Part shown: positions 1 through 9,521 of the stretch, in pieces
How the letters are laid out: each line of letters begins with the position of its first letter
Position numbering within the stretch: the stretch's first letter is position 1
Assembly (NCBI GenBank): GCA_028292765.1
Contig: JAQGLR010000309.1
Span: 1-40,604 of the forward strand
DNA from: Massilia sp.
GTDB taxonomy: Bacteria > Pseudomonadota > Gammaproteobacteria > Burkholderiales > Burkholderiaceae_D
Reading direction: 5' to 3'
DNA length: 40,604 nt
Made by a program: the position numbers and the translations under genes
The notes under the pieces: model-generated
Database searches by the model: none
What the model was told of the DNA's origin: nothing
What the model saw: only the letters and a program-made list of their open reading frames with translations

Positions 1-2
1 TT

Positions 3-863
3 ACAGGCGCCTCGCGAGAGGTCCTGCAGGACGAAATACGGCCGTGGGTTGAGGCATTCCTCACACAGAGGGGGCTGAGGTTAGCCGAGGCCAAGACCAA
101 GATCGTGCACATCGACGAAGGGTTTGACTTCCTTGGGTGGAATTTTCGGAAGTATGTCTACAAGGACTCGAAGAAACTGCTAATCAAGCCAAGTAAAAAG
201 AACGTGAAAGCGTTCTACGAAAAGCTGAGGAACATCATCGGCGACAACCTCACGGTGACTCACGAGGAACTGATCCGCATGCTGAACCCGGTTCTGGGGG
301 GATGGGCGCGGTATCACACTTCAGCCGTGGCGAAGCAAACGTTCTCGCGCATGGATTCGCTGTTGTACTGGCGGCTGTGGCGATGGGCGAAGCGTAGGCA
401 CCCGATGAAAAATTCGTCTTTCGTCAGCGAGAAGTACTGGCGGGCGGAGGGCAATCGAAATTGGGTGTTCGCATGTGACGTAACAAAGGAAGATGGCAAA
501 AAGAGCACGATGGCTCTGTACTCGCTTGCGAGCACACCCATCGAGCGGCACAAGAAAATCATGGGGGAGTACAACCCCTATGACCCAGCTTGGGAGAAGT
601 ACGGAGAGTCGCTACGGCAGGAACGCATGAAGAGCAAGATGCGTTACCGAAAGGAGTGGACCCGACTGTACGCCGACCAAGGTGGCAAGTGTGCGGTATG
701 CGGATATGAGATGGACGTCGATACTGGCTGGCACGATCACCATATAGAGTACCGTATGTGTGGCGGTTCAGACAGCTTGGCAAATCGAGTATTATTGCAC
801 CCTGATTGTCATGCTCAAGTGCATAGCCAAAAGTTGCAAGTAGTTAAGCCGGTTCCTGAATAG
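3..863 (+). CDS. ltrA: Group II intron-encoded reverse transcriptase/maturase, C-terminal part with HNH endonuclease domain (5' truncated by window edge)
   Basis: Reading frame is open from the window start (TGASREVLQDEIRPWVEAFL...AKTKIVHIDEGFDFLGWNFRKY); maturase domain X-like region; terminal HNH CAVCGYEM...HDHHIEYRMCGG...LLHPDCHAQVH. Confidence 0.93.
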   Translation, partial: TGASREVLQDEIRPWVEAFLTQRGLRLAEAKTKIVHIDEGFDFLGWNFRKYVYKDSKKLLIKPSKKNVKAFYEKLRNIIGDNLTVTHEELIRMLNPVLGGWARYHTSAVAKQTFSRMDSLLYWRLWRWAKRRHPMKNSSFVSEKYWRAEGNRNWVFACDVTKEDGKKSTMALYSLASTPIERHKKIMGEYNPYDPAWEKYGESLRQERMKSKMRYRKEWTRLYADQGGKCAVCGYEMDVDTGWHDHHIEYRMCGGSDSLANRVLLHPDCHAQVHSQKLQVVKPVPE

Positions 864-880
864 GAACTTTTATTTTGCTC

Positions 881-955
881 GAGCCGTGTGCTTCGAAAGT
901 CGCATGCACGGTTCCACGGGGAGGGGGTTCCAGTAATGGGGCCTCCTTACCCTAC
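881..955 (+). ncRNA. Group II intron 3' end: domain V (881-914), domain VI and 3' splice boundary near 955
   Basis: 34-nt gagccgtgtgcttcgaaagtcgcatgcacggttc matches the domain V pattern (GAGCCG...GAAA...CGGTTC), 17 nt after the IEP stop; followed by a G-rich/C-rich domain VI arm and a terminal ...CCCTAC (AY end). Confidence 0.85.
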
Positions 956-994
956 ATCCAAAAAATCGCCCTTTATGGTGCAGCCACAGATCCC

Positions 995-3220
995 ATGAGC
1001 TGGTTTACGGCCCTACCATTCCCGCGGCGGCGGGCGTTTGCCTTGTCCGCCCTCGTCACCGTGGCCTCGGGGCCTTTGCATGCGCAGCTCGCGCCTGCCA
1101 CGCCTCCCGCCGACGAACAAGACCTCCCGATTACCGTGCGGGCCGAGGAGATCGACGGCCGTCCGGACCGCGAGATCAATCTCAACCGCAACGTCGAGAT
1201 CACGCGCGGCCAGTCGAAGCTCATTGCCGACACCGCCTGCTACCGCCTCGTCGAAGACGAAGTGACGGCCAGCGGCAACGTGCAGATGTGGCGTTTCGGC
1301 GACCGCTACCAGGGCGATTCGCTGCAGATGAACCTGTCGACCCAGCGCGGCTGGGTGCTCAATCCGCAGTACAAGCTGCAGCTGAATAACGCCCAGGGCC
1401 GCGCCGACCGCATCGACTTCCTCGGCCAGGACCAGGCACTCGTGCGGGACGGCACCTACAGCACCTGCGAAGGGCCGAACCCCGACTGGTACCTGAAATC
1501 GAGCACGCTGCGCCTCGATTCGGGCCGCGACGTCGGCACCGCCGGCAAGACCGTCATCTATTTCAAGGACGTGCCGATCCTGGCCACGCCCGGGATGTCG
1601 TTCTCGCTCTCGGGCCAGCGCCGCTCGGGCTGGCTGCCGCCCACGATCGGCTTCGGCTCGAAGGGCGATTCCGAAGTCATGCTGCCGTATTACTTTAATA
1701 TTGCCCCGAACCGCGATTTGACGGTGTTTCCGCGCCTGATGTTCGACCGCGGCCTGCAACTGGGCGCCACCGCGCGCTATATCGGCGAAACCGCGCGCGG
1801 GCCGTATGGCGGCGAGACCCACGCCGAATTCCTGCGCAACGACCGCGTCACGAAAACCGACCGCTGGCTGGTCAACTCCCTCCACAACCAGACGCTGGCG
1901 CCGGGCTGGACCTACGGCTGGAATGCCAACGGGGCGTCGGACGACGAATACCCGAGCGACTTCTCGCGCACGGTGTCCACCAGCGCCGAGCGCCAGCTGG
2001 TGCGCGAGCTGTACACGAACTACGCCACCCCGTACTGGAACCTGACGGCGCGCGCCCAGAATTACCAGATCTTGCAGGAACCGGCGGCGGTGACCAATCC
2101 GGCGCTGGCGATCCCGCGGCCGTATGCGCGCTTGCCGCAGGTCCTGTTCCATGCCGGCCGTTACGACGTGAAGGGCTTCGACTGGGCGATCGACGCCGAC
2201 GCGACGCGCTTCGACCACCCGAGCTTTGACAGCGGCAGCCGCCTGGTGGCCGTGCCGCAGATCAGTTATCCGTGGATCCGCCCGGGTTACTACGTCACCC
2301 CGAAGCTGATGGTGCACGCGACCAAATATGCGATGGACACCAATGCGCGCGGCCCGACCAGCCTGTCGCGCACGCTGCCGATCTTCTCGGTCGACAGCGG
2401 CATGGTGTTCGAGCGCGAGACGAAGCTGTTCGGCAGCGCCCTGACGCAGACCCTCGAGCCGCGCCTGTTCTACGTCCGCACGCCGTACAAGGACCAGGAC
2501 CAGTTCCCGCTGTTCGACACGGGCGAAGCCGGCTTCAGCTACGCCCAGCTGTTCAGCGAGAACCGCTTCGTCGGACCCGACCGCGTTTCCGACGCCAACC
2601 AGCTGACCGCCTCCCTGGTGTCGCGCTACATCGAGGCCGATGGCGCCGAGCGCCTGCGCCTGGCCTTCGGCCAGCGCCTGTATTTCACCGAGCCGCGCGT
2701 GCAGTTGCCCGGCCGCGTGCAGGACCGCAGGGGGCGCTCCGACCTGCTGCTGGCGGCATCCGGACGCATCATCAATAACTGGAACTTCGACAGCAGCGTA
2801 CAATATGATGCGACCAGCACCAGTTTGTACAGCCAGAGCCACGGCGTGCGCTGGACGCCGGGACCGATGAAAGTGCTCAACGCCGAATACCGCTACGTGC
2901 GCGACAGTTTCCGCAACGTCGACGTCTCGGCGCAGTGGCCGCTGTCGATGCGCTGGTACGGCGTCGGCCGCGTCAGCTATTCGCTGCGCGACCGCCGCCT
3001 GCTCGAGAGCCTGGTCGGGCTCGAGTACAAGGCCGATTGCTGGGTGTTCCGGATGGGCGCGCAGCGCTTCGTCACGGCAGCCCAGACGACCTCGACGCCA
3101 ATGTTCTTCCAGATCGAGCTCAACGGCCTGTCGCGCCTGGGCTTCGGCAACCCGATGGAGTCGTTTTACAAGAGTATTCCCGGCTATACGCGGTTGAACA
3201 GCAACGTCGGCCGTCCCTAA
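995..3220 (+). CDS. lptD: LPS-assembly protein LptD (start chosen at MSWFTALPFPRRRAF; ORF is open to 875)
   Basis: Signal peptide-like N-terminus, OstA-like domain (ITVRAEEIDGRPDREINLNRNVEITRG), long beta-barrel, position upstream of surA. Confidence 0.93.
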   Translation: MSWFTALPFPRRRAFALSALVTVASGPLHAQLAPATPPADEQDLPITVRAEEIDGRPDREINLNRNVEITRGQSKLIADTACYRLVEDEVTASGNVQMWRFGDRYQGDSLQMNLSTQRGWVLNPQYKLQLNNAQGRADRIDFLGQDQALVRDGTYSTCEGPNPDWYLKSSTLRLDSGRDVGTAGKTVIYFKDVPILATPGMSFSLSGQRRSGWLPPTIGFGSKGDSEVMLPYYFNIAPNRDLTVFPRLMFDRGLQLGATARYIGETARGPYGGETHAEFLRNDRVTKTDRWLVNSLHNQTLAPGWTYGWNANGASDDEYPSDFSRTVSTSAERQLVRELYTNYATPYWNLTARAQNYQILQEPAAVTNPALAIPRPYARLPQVLFHAGRYDVKGFDWAIDADATRFDHPSFDSGSRLVAVPQISYPWIRPGYYVTPKLMVHATKYAMDTNARGPTSLSRTLPIFSVDSGMVFERETKLFGSALTQTLEPRLFYVRTPYKDQDQFPLFDTGEAGFSYAQLFSENRFVGPDRVSDANQLTASLVSRYIEADGAERLRLAFGQRLYFTEPRVQLPGRVQDRRGRSDLLLAASGRIINNWNFDSSVQYDATSTSLYSQSHGVRWTPGPMKVLNAEYRYVRDSFRNVDVSAQWPLSMRWYGVGRVSYSLRDRRLLESLVGLEYKADCWVFRMGAQRFVTAAQTTSTPMFFQIELNGLSRLGFGNPMESFYKSIPGYTRLNSNVGRP

Positions 3221-3247
3221 CCGGACCATGGATGATTTTTGACCTGA

Positions 3248-4708
3248 ATGAGTGCCCCCCAGATTATGCGTACTACCCGTTTGCATCACCTTAAGCTCGC
3301 AGCGGCGCTGCTGTGCGCGCTCACTGCCAACGCCGCCGTCGGCCAGGCCGAGACTAAAAAGTCTCCTGCTGCCGCGGCCTCGTCGGCCCCGGTAGCGGCG
3401 CCTTCCAAAGCCCCCTCTCCGGCGAACGCTGCCAATAATCCGGGAAGCGGCTTCCTGCCGCCGGCCTCGAGCAGCGCGAACGTCATCGACTCCATCAAGG
3501 TGGTCGTCAACGACGAAGTCATCACGGCCAACGAGGTGCGCAACCGCGTCGCCCAGATCACTGCCCGCCTGCGCGGCCAGAACGCCCAGCTGCCGGCCCA
3601 GGCCGACCTCGAGCGCCAGGTGACCGAGGCAATGATCGTCGAGCGCGCCCAGCTGCAGCTGGCGCGCGAGATGGGCGTGCGCGTCGACGACCGCCAGCTC
3701 GACGCCGCCATCGGCCGCATCGCCGAGGGCCAGAAGATGACGGTCCAGGAGATGCGCAACCAGATGGAAAAGGAAGGCTTGACCTTCGCCCAGTTCCGCG
3801 AAGAGATCCGCAACGAGATCATGATGCAGCGCCTGCGCGAGCACGAGGTCGACAGCAAGATCCAGGTCTCCGACGCCGAGGTCGACACCTACCTCGCCGC
3901 CGAAAAGGCCGCCGCCGCCGACAAGGTCGAGATGGACCTGTCGCAGATCTTCGTCGGCATCCCGGCGAACGCCACGCCCGAGCAGGTCGCCGCACGCCGT
4001 GCCCGCGCCGACGAAGTGCTGCGCCAGCTGCGCACCGGCGCCGACTTCGCCAAAATCGCCACCACCTATTCCGACGCGCCCGATGCCCTCAAGGGCGGCG
4101 CGATCGGCTGGCGCGAGGTGGACCGCCTGCCGCCGCTGTTCGCCGGCGAGCTGCGCAAACTCAGCTCCGGGCAGGTCACGCCTGTCATCAAGACGAATAC
4201 GGGCTTCTACATCCTCAAGATGGCCGACAAGCGCAACCTGGCAAAGGCGCCCGAGGAGGCCGTGGTGCAGCAAACCCGCGCCCGCCACATCCTGCTCAAG
4301 CCCACGCCGGCGATGCCGGCCGCGGAAGCGAAGCGCAAGCTGGCCGAGCTGAAGGCGAAGATCGAGAGCAAGTCCGCGACCTTCGAAGAACTGGCACGCC
4401 AGAACAGCCAGGACGGCTCGGCCGCCAAGGGTGGCGAGCTCGGCTGGCTGGAGCCCGGCGACCTCGTGCCCGAATTCGAGACCGCGATGAATGCGCTCAA
4501 GCCCGGCCAGGTGTCGGACGTGATCGAGACGCCGTTCGGCTTCCACATCGTTGAAGTACTCGAGCGCAAGAGCCAGGACGTGACGCAGCAAAAGGAACGC
4601 CTGCAGGCACGCCAGGTGATCCGCGAGCGCAAACTCGGCGAAGCCTTCGAGGACTGGGCGCGCGAGGTGCGCGACCGCGCCTACGTCGAGTTCCGCGAGG
4701 AAGGGTAA
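3248..4708 (+). CDS. surA: Periplasmic chaperone / peptidylprolyl isomerase SurA
   Basis: Signal peptide, SurA N-domain ([16 protein letters not shown]) and two parvulin domains (ARHILLKP..., [17 protein letters not shown]); possible alternative start at 3266. Confidence 0.95.
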   Translation: MSAPQIMRTTRLHHLKLAAALLCALTANAAVGQAETKKSPAAAASSAPVAAPSKAPSPANAANNPGSGFLPPASSSANVIDSIKVVVNDEVITANEVRNRVAQITARLRGQNAQLPAQADLERQVTEAMIVERAQLQLAREMGVRVDDRQLDAAIGRIAEGQKMTVQEMRNQMEKEGLTFAQFREEIRNEIMMQRLREHEVDSKIQVSDAEVDTYLAAEKAAAADKVEMDLSQIFVGIPANATPEQVAARRARADEVLRQLRTGADFAKIATTYSDAPDALKGGAIGWREVDRLPPLFAGELRKLSSGQVTPVIKTNTGFYILKMADKRNLAKAPEEAVVQQTRARHILLKPTPAMPAAEAKRKLAELKAKIESKSATFEELARQNSQDGSAAKGGELGWLEPGDLVPEFETAMNALKPGQVSDVIETPFGFHIVEVLERKSQDVTQQKERLQARQVIRERKLGEAFEDWAREVRDRAYVEFREEG

Positions 4709-4712
4709 GGTC

Positions 4713-5759
4713 GTGGCGGTGCCGCTCGGCGTGCGCCCGACCCTGGCGCTGACGGTCGGCGAGCCGGCCGGCATCGGCCCCGAGATCGCGATCCGCGCGG
4801 CCTGGGCGCTGCGCGAGGTCGCCAACTGCGTGCTGGTCGGCGATGCGGCCTTCCTGGCGCTCACCGCCAGCCTGGTCGATCCCAACATCCGCCTGGCGGC
4901 GCTGTCGATCCAGGCGCTGAGGAATGGCGGCCTGCCGCACTTCGGCAGTGAACGCATCGCCGTCGTCGACGTGCCGCTCGCCGCGCACGTGGTGCCGGGC
5001 GTACTCGATGCGCAAAACGGCCGCGCCGTGCTGGCCACGCTCGACCTCGCGGTCGAGGGCGTGGGCGCCGGCTGGTTCGACGCCATCGTCACCGCGCCCC
5101 TGCAAAAGAGCACCATCAACGAGGCCGGCATCGCGTTTTCCGGCCATACCGAATACCTGGCCGAAAAGACCGGCACGGCGAAGGTCGTCATGATGCTGGC
5201 CGGGCAACCGGCAAACGGCCAGCCTTATCTCCGGGTGGCGCTGGCCACCACCCACCTGCCCTTGAAGGACGTGCCGGGCGCAATTACCACCGACCTCCTG
5301 GCGCAGGTGCTCGACATCGTCCAGGCCGACTTGCGCACGAAATTCGGCATCGCCGCGCCGCGCATCCTCGTCACCGGGCTGAACCCGCATGCCGGGGAAA
5401 ACGGCTACCTCGGGCGCGAGGAGATCGACGTCATCGAACCCGCCCTGGCGGCGGCGCGCGCGCGCGGCATCGATGCCCGCGGGCCGTATCCGGCCGACAC
5501 CCTGTTCCAGCCGAAATACCTGCAGGACGCCGATTGCGTGCTGGCGATGTACCACGACCAGGGCCTGCCGACCCTCAAGCACGCGACTTTTGGGCGCGGC
5601 ATCAACGTCACGCTCGGCCTGCCGCTGATCCGCACCTCGGTCGATCATGGCACCGCGCTCGACCTGGCCGCGCGCGGCCTCGGCCTCGCCGACTGCGGCA
5701 GCATGGAGGAGGCGATCCGCGCCGCCGTGTCGATGGTGCGGGCCAGTCAATATAATTAA
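4713..5759 (+). CDS. pdxA: 4-hydroxythreonine-4-phosphate dehydrogenase PdxA (GTG start)
   Basis: [32 protein letters not shown]-like ([16 protein letters not shown]), [11 protein letters not shown] motifs; conserved surA-pdxA-rsmA order. Confidence 0.96.
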   Translation: MAVPLGVRPTLALTVGEPAGIGPEIAIRAAWALREVANCVLVGDAAFLALTASLVDPNIRLAALSIQALRNGGLPHFGSERIAVVDVPLAAHVVPGVLDAQNGRAVLATLDLAVEGVGAGWFDAIVTAPLQKSTINEAGIAFSGHTEYLAEKTGTAKVVMMLAGQPANGQPYLRVALATTHLPLKDVPGAITTDLLAQVLDIVQADLRTKFGIAAPRILVTGLNPHAGENGYLGREEIDVIEPALAAARARGIDARGPYPADTLFQPKYLQDADCVLAMYHDQGLPTLKHATFGRGINVTLGLPLIRTSVDHGTALDLAARGLGLADCGSMEEAIRAAVSMVRASQYN

Positions 5760-5770
5760 CGAAAGCATCA

Positions 5771-6547
5771 ATGAAACACGTCGCACGCAAGCGCTTCGGC
5801 CAGAACTTCCTGACCGATAAACTCGTCCTCTCGAGCATCATCGAAGCGATCGATCCGCGCCGCGGCGAGACGATGGTCGAGATCGGACCTGGCCTGGCGG
5901 CGATGACGGCGCTGCTGCTCAAGCAACTGGACCACATGCACGTCGTCGAACTCGACCGTGACCTGGTGGCGCGCCTGGAAAAAGCCTACCCGCGCGAAAA
6001 GCTCACCATCCACTCGGGCGACGCGTTGAAATTCGATTACGCATCGATTCCCGTGGCCGAAGGGCAGAAGCTGCGCGTGGTCGGCAACCTGCCGTACAAC
6101 ATCTCGAGCCCGCTGCTGTTCCACCTGGCCGATTTCGCGCACCTGGTCGAGGACCAGCACTTCTGGCTGCAAAAGGAAGTGGTCGAGCGCATGGTGGCCG
6201 AGCCGGGCACCAAGGCCTACGGCCGCCTGTCGGTGATGCTGCAATGGCGCTACGACATGTCGCTGATGTTCATCGTGCCGCCGACCGCCTTCGACCCGCC
6301 GCCGCAGGTCGAATCGGCCATCGTGCGCATGGTCCCGACCCGGAACCAACTCGCCGTCGACGGCCCGACCCTGTCAGCGGTGGTGCAGAAGGCGTTTTCC
6401 CAGCGTCGCAATGTGATCCGCAACTGCGTGGCCGGCATGTTCACCGAAGCGCAGCTGGTCGAGGCCGGCATCGACCCCGGCACCCGCCCGGAAACGGTGA
6501 GCCTCGAGCAGTACGTGGCGCTGGCGAATATCCTCAAGCCGGCCTGA
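5771..6547 (+). CDS. rsmA: 16S rRNA (adenine1518-N6/adenine1519-N6)-dimethyltransferase
   Basis: KRFGQNFL, VEIGPGLAAMT, VVGNLPYNISSPLLFHL, SQRRNVIRN motifs. Confidence 0.96.
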   Translation: MKHVARKRFGQNFLTDKLVLSSIIEAIDPRRGETMVEIGPGLAAMTALLLKQLDHMHVVELDRDLVARLEKAYPREKLTIHSGDALKFDYASIPVAEGQKLRVVGNLPYNISSPLLFHLADFAHLVEDQHFWLQKEVVERMVAEPGTKAYGRLSVMLQWRYDMSLMFIVPPTAFDPPPQVESAIVRMVPTRNQLAVDGPTLSAVVQKAFSQRRNVIRNCVAGMFTEAQLVEAGIDPGTRPETVSLEQYVALANILKPA

Positions 6548-6576
6548 ACGCCGAAAACACGTCGCTGTCAGGCCGC

Positions 6577-6603
6577 GTGATTGAGGCCACCGGCCTCGAT
6601 CAC
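6577..6603. terminator. Hairpin downstream of rsmA
   Basis: gtgattgaggcc-acc-ggcctcgatcac, 12-bp stem with one G-T pair; no T-tract, so the terminator role is weak. Confidence 0.4.
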
Positions 6604-6731
6604 GCCGTGCCGCATTGCACAAGCCGCGCATAACCCCCGCACGACACGGTACATCGCCCGCCAGCGCGCTTCATCGCGCGCTTTTTGCAGTTCGTCGCAA
6701 CCCGATGGAAGGCCCGCGACCCGATTGCTAA

Positions 6732-6799
6732 AGTACTCCCATCGAAAGCCCGAACGCACCATCCCGCCAAGGCGGGGGCAACCAACCGAAGGGAGTACT
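6732..6799 (+). promoter_or_regulatory. Structured 5'UTR with possible RBS sequestration
   Basis: AGTACTCCC (6732-6740) is perfectly complementary to GGGAGTACT (6791-6799), which contains the RBS of the ORF at 6803; inner hairpin CCCGC-CAAG-GCGGG lies between them. Confidence 0.45.
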
Positions 6800-6802
6800 G
6801 AA

Positions 6803-6994
6803 ATGAACGTCCTCAAACACATGGAAGCGCTGTTTGTCATCGCCGCACTGGTCGTTGGCGTCAGCACCTATGCCAGTGCCGAGAGCTACAAGGCCCAGGT
6901 CCGCGCCGATGCGATGGTGTCGGTCGGCAGCGAAAAGATGGCCGTGGTGAAGGTCACCGCGAAGCGCCTCGCGCCGGCAACGAAGCTCGGCTGA
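6803..6994 (+). CDS. Small secreted protein of unknown function (63 aa)
   Basis: RBS gggag 7 nt upstream; MNVLKHMEALFVIAALVVGVSTYASA signal peptide-like N-terminus; short charged mature part. Confidence 0.65.
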   Translation: MNVLKHMEALFVIAALVVGVSTYASAESYKAQVRADAMVSVGSEKMAVVKVTAKRLAPATKLG

Positions 6995-7006
6995 AGCCCG
7001 CAGGCG

Positions 7007-7036
7007 AAAAAAAAGCCCACCGTTGCGGGTGGGCTT
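7007..7036 (-). terminator. Intrinsic terminator for leftward transcription
   Basis: AAGCCCACC (7013-7021)/GGTGGGCTT (7028-7036) stem preceded on + by an A8 run, i.e. a T-tract on the minus strand. Confidence 0.65.
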
Positions 7037-7152
7037 AAATCCAATTCTTTTCTGAGGAGATTTGGAGGAGACAGGTGCATTATGCTGCACTACAGCATAT
7101 TCGTCTAATTTTCTTTCGGAATAGTCGACATTCCTGCGGTGAATATCTGCCT

Positions 7153-7806
7153 CTAGGCATCGGGGCGGCAGGCCACGGCAACCGTGGTCACCGGATCGTC
7201 GCCCATGATCCCCGCGCCATTGCTGACGGTGCAGGTCAGGCCGGCCGGCTTGGTCAGGACGGTGATGCCGAAGGTCTGGCCGTAGGTCACCGGTTGCTGC
7301 AAGGTGAAACTGGTCGCATTGGCCGGCACGGTCACGGTGCCGCCGGTGCTGCCGTTCGTCAACACCAGTTCGCCGCTGGTCAGGCCGGTGACCGTGCCGC
7401 TGATCTGGTTGCTGACCAGTACACAGGAAATGATGGCGTTGATGACGGACAGGCGTCCTGCCGTGTCGGTGTTGCCGCCGTTCTGCCCGCAGATCTGGTG
7501 CGCGGGCGAGGCTTTCACGGTCACGTTATAGGTATCCCCGTAGCCGGCCTGGTTGCGGAACGCGTACTCGACGTTTTTCGGCGTAGGCACGGTCGAACCC
7601 GGCAGCGTTTCATAGCCAGCTGGCGCGACCGTCAGGTCTTCGCCATTGTTCGACAGCACCAGTCCCGGGTGTTCGAGGCCGGTGACGATGCCGCCGATGG
7701 TATAGGACGAGCTGCCGCCGCCGCAGGCGCTCAGGCCGGCGGCCAGCGCCAGGGTCAGCGCGGACAGCGCCAGGGTCGATTTCTTCAAATTAGCCTCCAG
7801 GATCAT
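7153..7806 (-). CDS. Lipoprotein with two repeats of a GGTVxGL-GLVLxNNG type domain
   Basis: MILEANLKKSTLALSALTLALAAGLSACGGG lipobox (LSAC); internal repeats IGGIVTGLEHPGLVLSNNGEDLTV and ISGTVTGLTSGELVLTNGSTGGTV; start overlaps the stop of the upstream gene (ATGA). Confidence 0.75.
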   Translation of the reverse strand: MILEANLKKSTLALSALTLALAAGLSACGGGSSSYTIGGIVTGLEHPGLVLSNNGEDLTVAPAGYETLPGSTVPTPKNVEYAFRNQAGYGDTYNVTVKASPAHQICGQNGGNTDTAGRLSVINAIISCVLVSNQISGTVTGLTSGELVLTNGSTGGTVTVPANATSFTLQQPVTYGQTFGITVLTKPAGLTCTVSNGAGIMGDDPVTTVAVACRPDA

Positions 7807-8393
7807 GGGGTGCAACGCACGACGATGTTCGCGACATTGCCTGCTTGCATCGTGCCGGTGCCGTTCTCCACGGCACAATTCGGTCCGACTTCGCCCTGCT
7901 TGGGCGGCAGCACGGTCACGCCATAGGGCGATTCTTCCGATACCGGGGCCATCTGGAAAGTCGTGGCGTTCGGCGCGATCTCGATACGATCGGTGCCGTT
8001 GACAAGCACGAGGCCGGTTCTGTTGCCCAGTCCGACGATCGTGCCACCCAGGGTCCACTTGCGGATCGTGCAGGTGACCAGGACATTGGAGACATTGAAG
8101 ACGGCCCGGCCAGTGGCGTTGGCGACCACGCAGCCGCCCGGTTCGACGTTGGCAGGAACGCTTTTCACCTCGACGAAATAGCGGTCGTCGGTTTGCACCA
8201 GGTCCTTGAACAGGAAGCTGCCGGACTGATTGACGGCGAGGTCGGAGCCGCCATTGTTCGTCAGCACCAGGCCCGGCTTGGTGACACCGATAGCCTGGCC
8301 GCCGATGTATATGTCGCCATCACCGCCGCCGCAGGCGGACAGGCTCAGCGCGCATGCCAGCGCGATGCCGGCGCGCAGGGGGGAACGAATCAT
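7803..8393 (-). CDS. Lipoprotein paralogue of the downstream gene, two repeats of the same domain
   Basis: MIRSPLRAGIALACALSLSACGGG lipobox; repeats IGGQAIGVTKPGLVLTNNGGSDLAV and LGGTIVGLGNRTGLVLVNGTDRIEI; RBS ggag upstream (alternative start 8396). Confidence 0.75.
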   Translation of the reverse strand: MIRSPLRAGIALACALSLSACGGGDGDIYIGGQAIGVTKPGLVLTNNGGSDLAVNQSGSFLFKDLVQTDDRYFVEVKSVPANVEPGGCVVANATGRAVFNVSNVLVTCTIRKWTLGGTIVGLGNRTGLVLVNGTDRIEIAPNATTFQMAPVSEESPYGVTVLPPKQGEVGPNCAVENGTGTMQAGNVANIVVRCTP

Positions 8394-8542
8394 CATTTCT
8401 CCAAATAAAAAGGGAAGGGGCTGGCGCGCAACCGGATGCGCCACGCCGCACGGTAGAGGTTTGCCCATCATTTTAGAGCATTTGACAAGCCCCGGGCTCA
8501 TTGCGCTTTGTATCACGCTGTAACGATAGAAGATAAAGACCC

Positions 8543-8583
8543 CGCGCTATCGGGCCCCGCCGTGGGCGGGGCACGATAGCGCG
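8543..8583. repeat. Long inverted repeat in a divergent intergenic region
   Basis: cgcgctatcgggccccgc (8543-8560) against gcggggcacgatagcgcg (8566-8583), one mismatch, 5-nt loop. Confidence 0.6.
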
Positions 8584-8640
8584 ATTGCATTTCCCCGCTG
8601 GCCTCGCTATCCTTGGTCGGCCCCCATTCATGCGCGAACG

Positions 8641-9357
8641 ATGACGCCCACCTACCGCCGCCCCTGGCCCAAAGCCGTCCTGTTCGACCTGGACGATACC
8701 CTGTGGCCGATCGCACCCGTGATCCTGCAGGCCGAGCAGACCCTGTTCGCGTGGCTTGCCGACAACGTACCGCGGGTGGCGGCACGCTTCACCATCGACA
8801 GCCTGCGCCAGGCCCGTCTCGAACTGCTGGCGCGCAAACCCGAGTTCCAGATCGACCTCGGCGCCTTGCGCCGTGCCGGCCTGATCGCCGCCTTCGAGCA
8901 GGCCGGCGAGGACGCGGCCAAGGTGGAGCAGGCCATGACGGAATTCTTCGCCGCGCGCAACGCCGTGGTTCCCTACGACGACGTGCTGCCGGGCCTGTTG
9001 CGGCTGAAGGGGCGCGTGCTGATCGGTTCGGTTACCAACGGCAACGCCGATTTGCAGACGATCGGCCTCGCCCACCACTTCCACGCCTCGGTGTCGGCGC
9101 CGGCCTTCGGGCGCGCAAAACCCGACCCGTCGATCTTCCACGCCGCCCTCGAGGCACTCGGCGTCGCGCCTCACGAGGCGGTCTACGTCGGCGACGACCT
9201 GATCCTGGACGTGCAGGGCGCCCAGCGCGCCGGGTTGCGCGCGGTGTGGATGAACCGCAGCGCCAGCCGGCGCGACCTGGAAGAGGGCGTCCAGCCGGAC
9301 GCGACCGTCGCCGATTTAGACGGTTTGCTGGCCTGGCTCAAACGCGAACACGCTTGA
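8641..9357 (+). CDS. HAD family hydrolase
   Basis: VLFDLDDTLWP, GSVTNGNADLQ, FGRAKPDPSIF, VYVGDDLILDVQGAQRAG: all HAD motifs present. Confidence 0.92.
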   Translation: MTPTYRRPWPKAVLFDLDDTLWPIAPVILQAEQTLFAWLADNVPRVAARFTIDSLRQARLELLARKPEFQIDLGALRRAGLIAAFEQAGEDAAKVEQAMTEFFAARNAVVPYDDVLPGLLRLKGRVLIGSVTNGNADLQTIGLAHHFHASVSAPAFGRAKPDPSIFHAALEALGVAPHEAVYVGDDLILDVQGAQRAGLRAVWMNRSASRRDLEEGVQPDATVADLDGLLAWLKREHA

Positions 9358-9459
9358 GAGCGTCTAACAAAATCCCCATGGCGGCGTTGCGTCGTCTCGC
9401 CGTACTAGCGTACTGTCTTCGACAATGCGCCTTGCCCTGAGGATTTTGTTAGACGCTCT
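9357..9459. repeat. 103-bp intergenic palindromic element with perfect 19-bp terminal inverted repeats
   Basis: agagcgtctaacaaaatcc (9357-9375) and ggattttgttagacgctct (9441-9459); interior partly self-complementary; first base is the last base of the HAD stop codon. Confidence 0.85.
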
Positions 9460-9521
9460 ACGCCCACAGGGTCGGGCGAACGTGCATAATAGGTACAGAA
9501 CATTCTGCCGCTTGCCTTCCC

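Noticed and set aside
1013-5191. 1392-aa minus-strand ORF antisense to lptD-surA-pdxA
   Set aside because: Shadow ORF of high-GC coding DNA; composition is low-complexity and the plus strand encodes well-recognised proteins.
7081-7099. TATGCTG-cacta-CAGCATA inverted repeat
   Set aside because: Only 7-bp arms, no T-tract and no clear position relative to a promoter; not enough to assign a role.
7075-7926. 283-aa plus-strand ORF antisense to the lipoproteins
   Set aside because: Minus strand has lipoboxes, repeats and RBS; plus-strand product is low-complexity.
9401-9425. LexA-like CTGT near actgtcttcgacaatg
   Set aside because: Does not have the ACAG partner at N8 spacing; part of the palindromic element.
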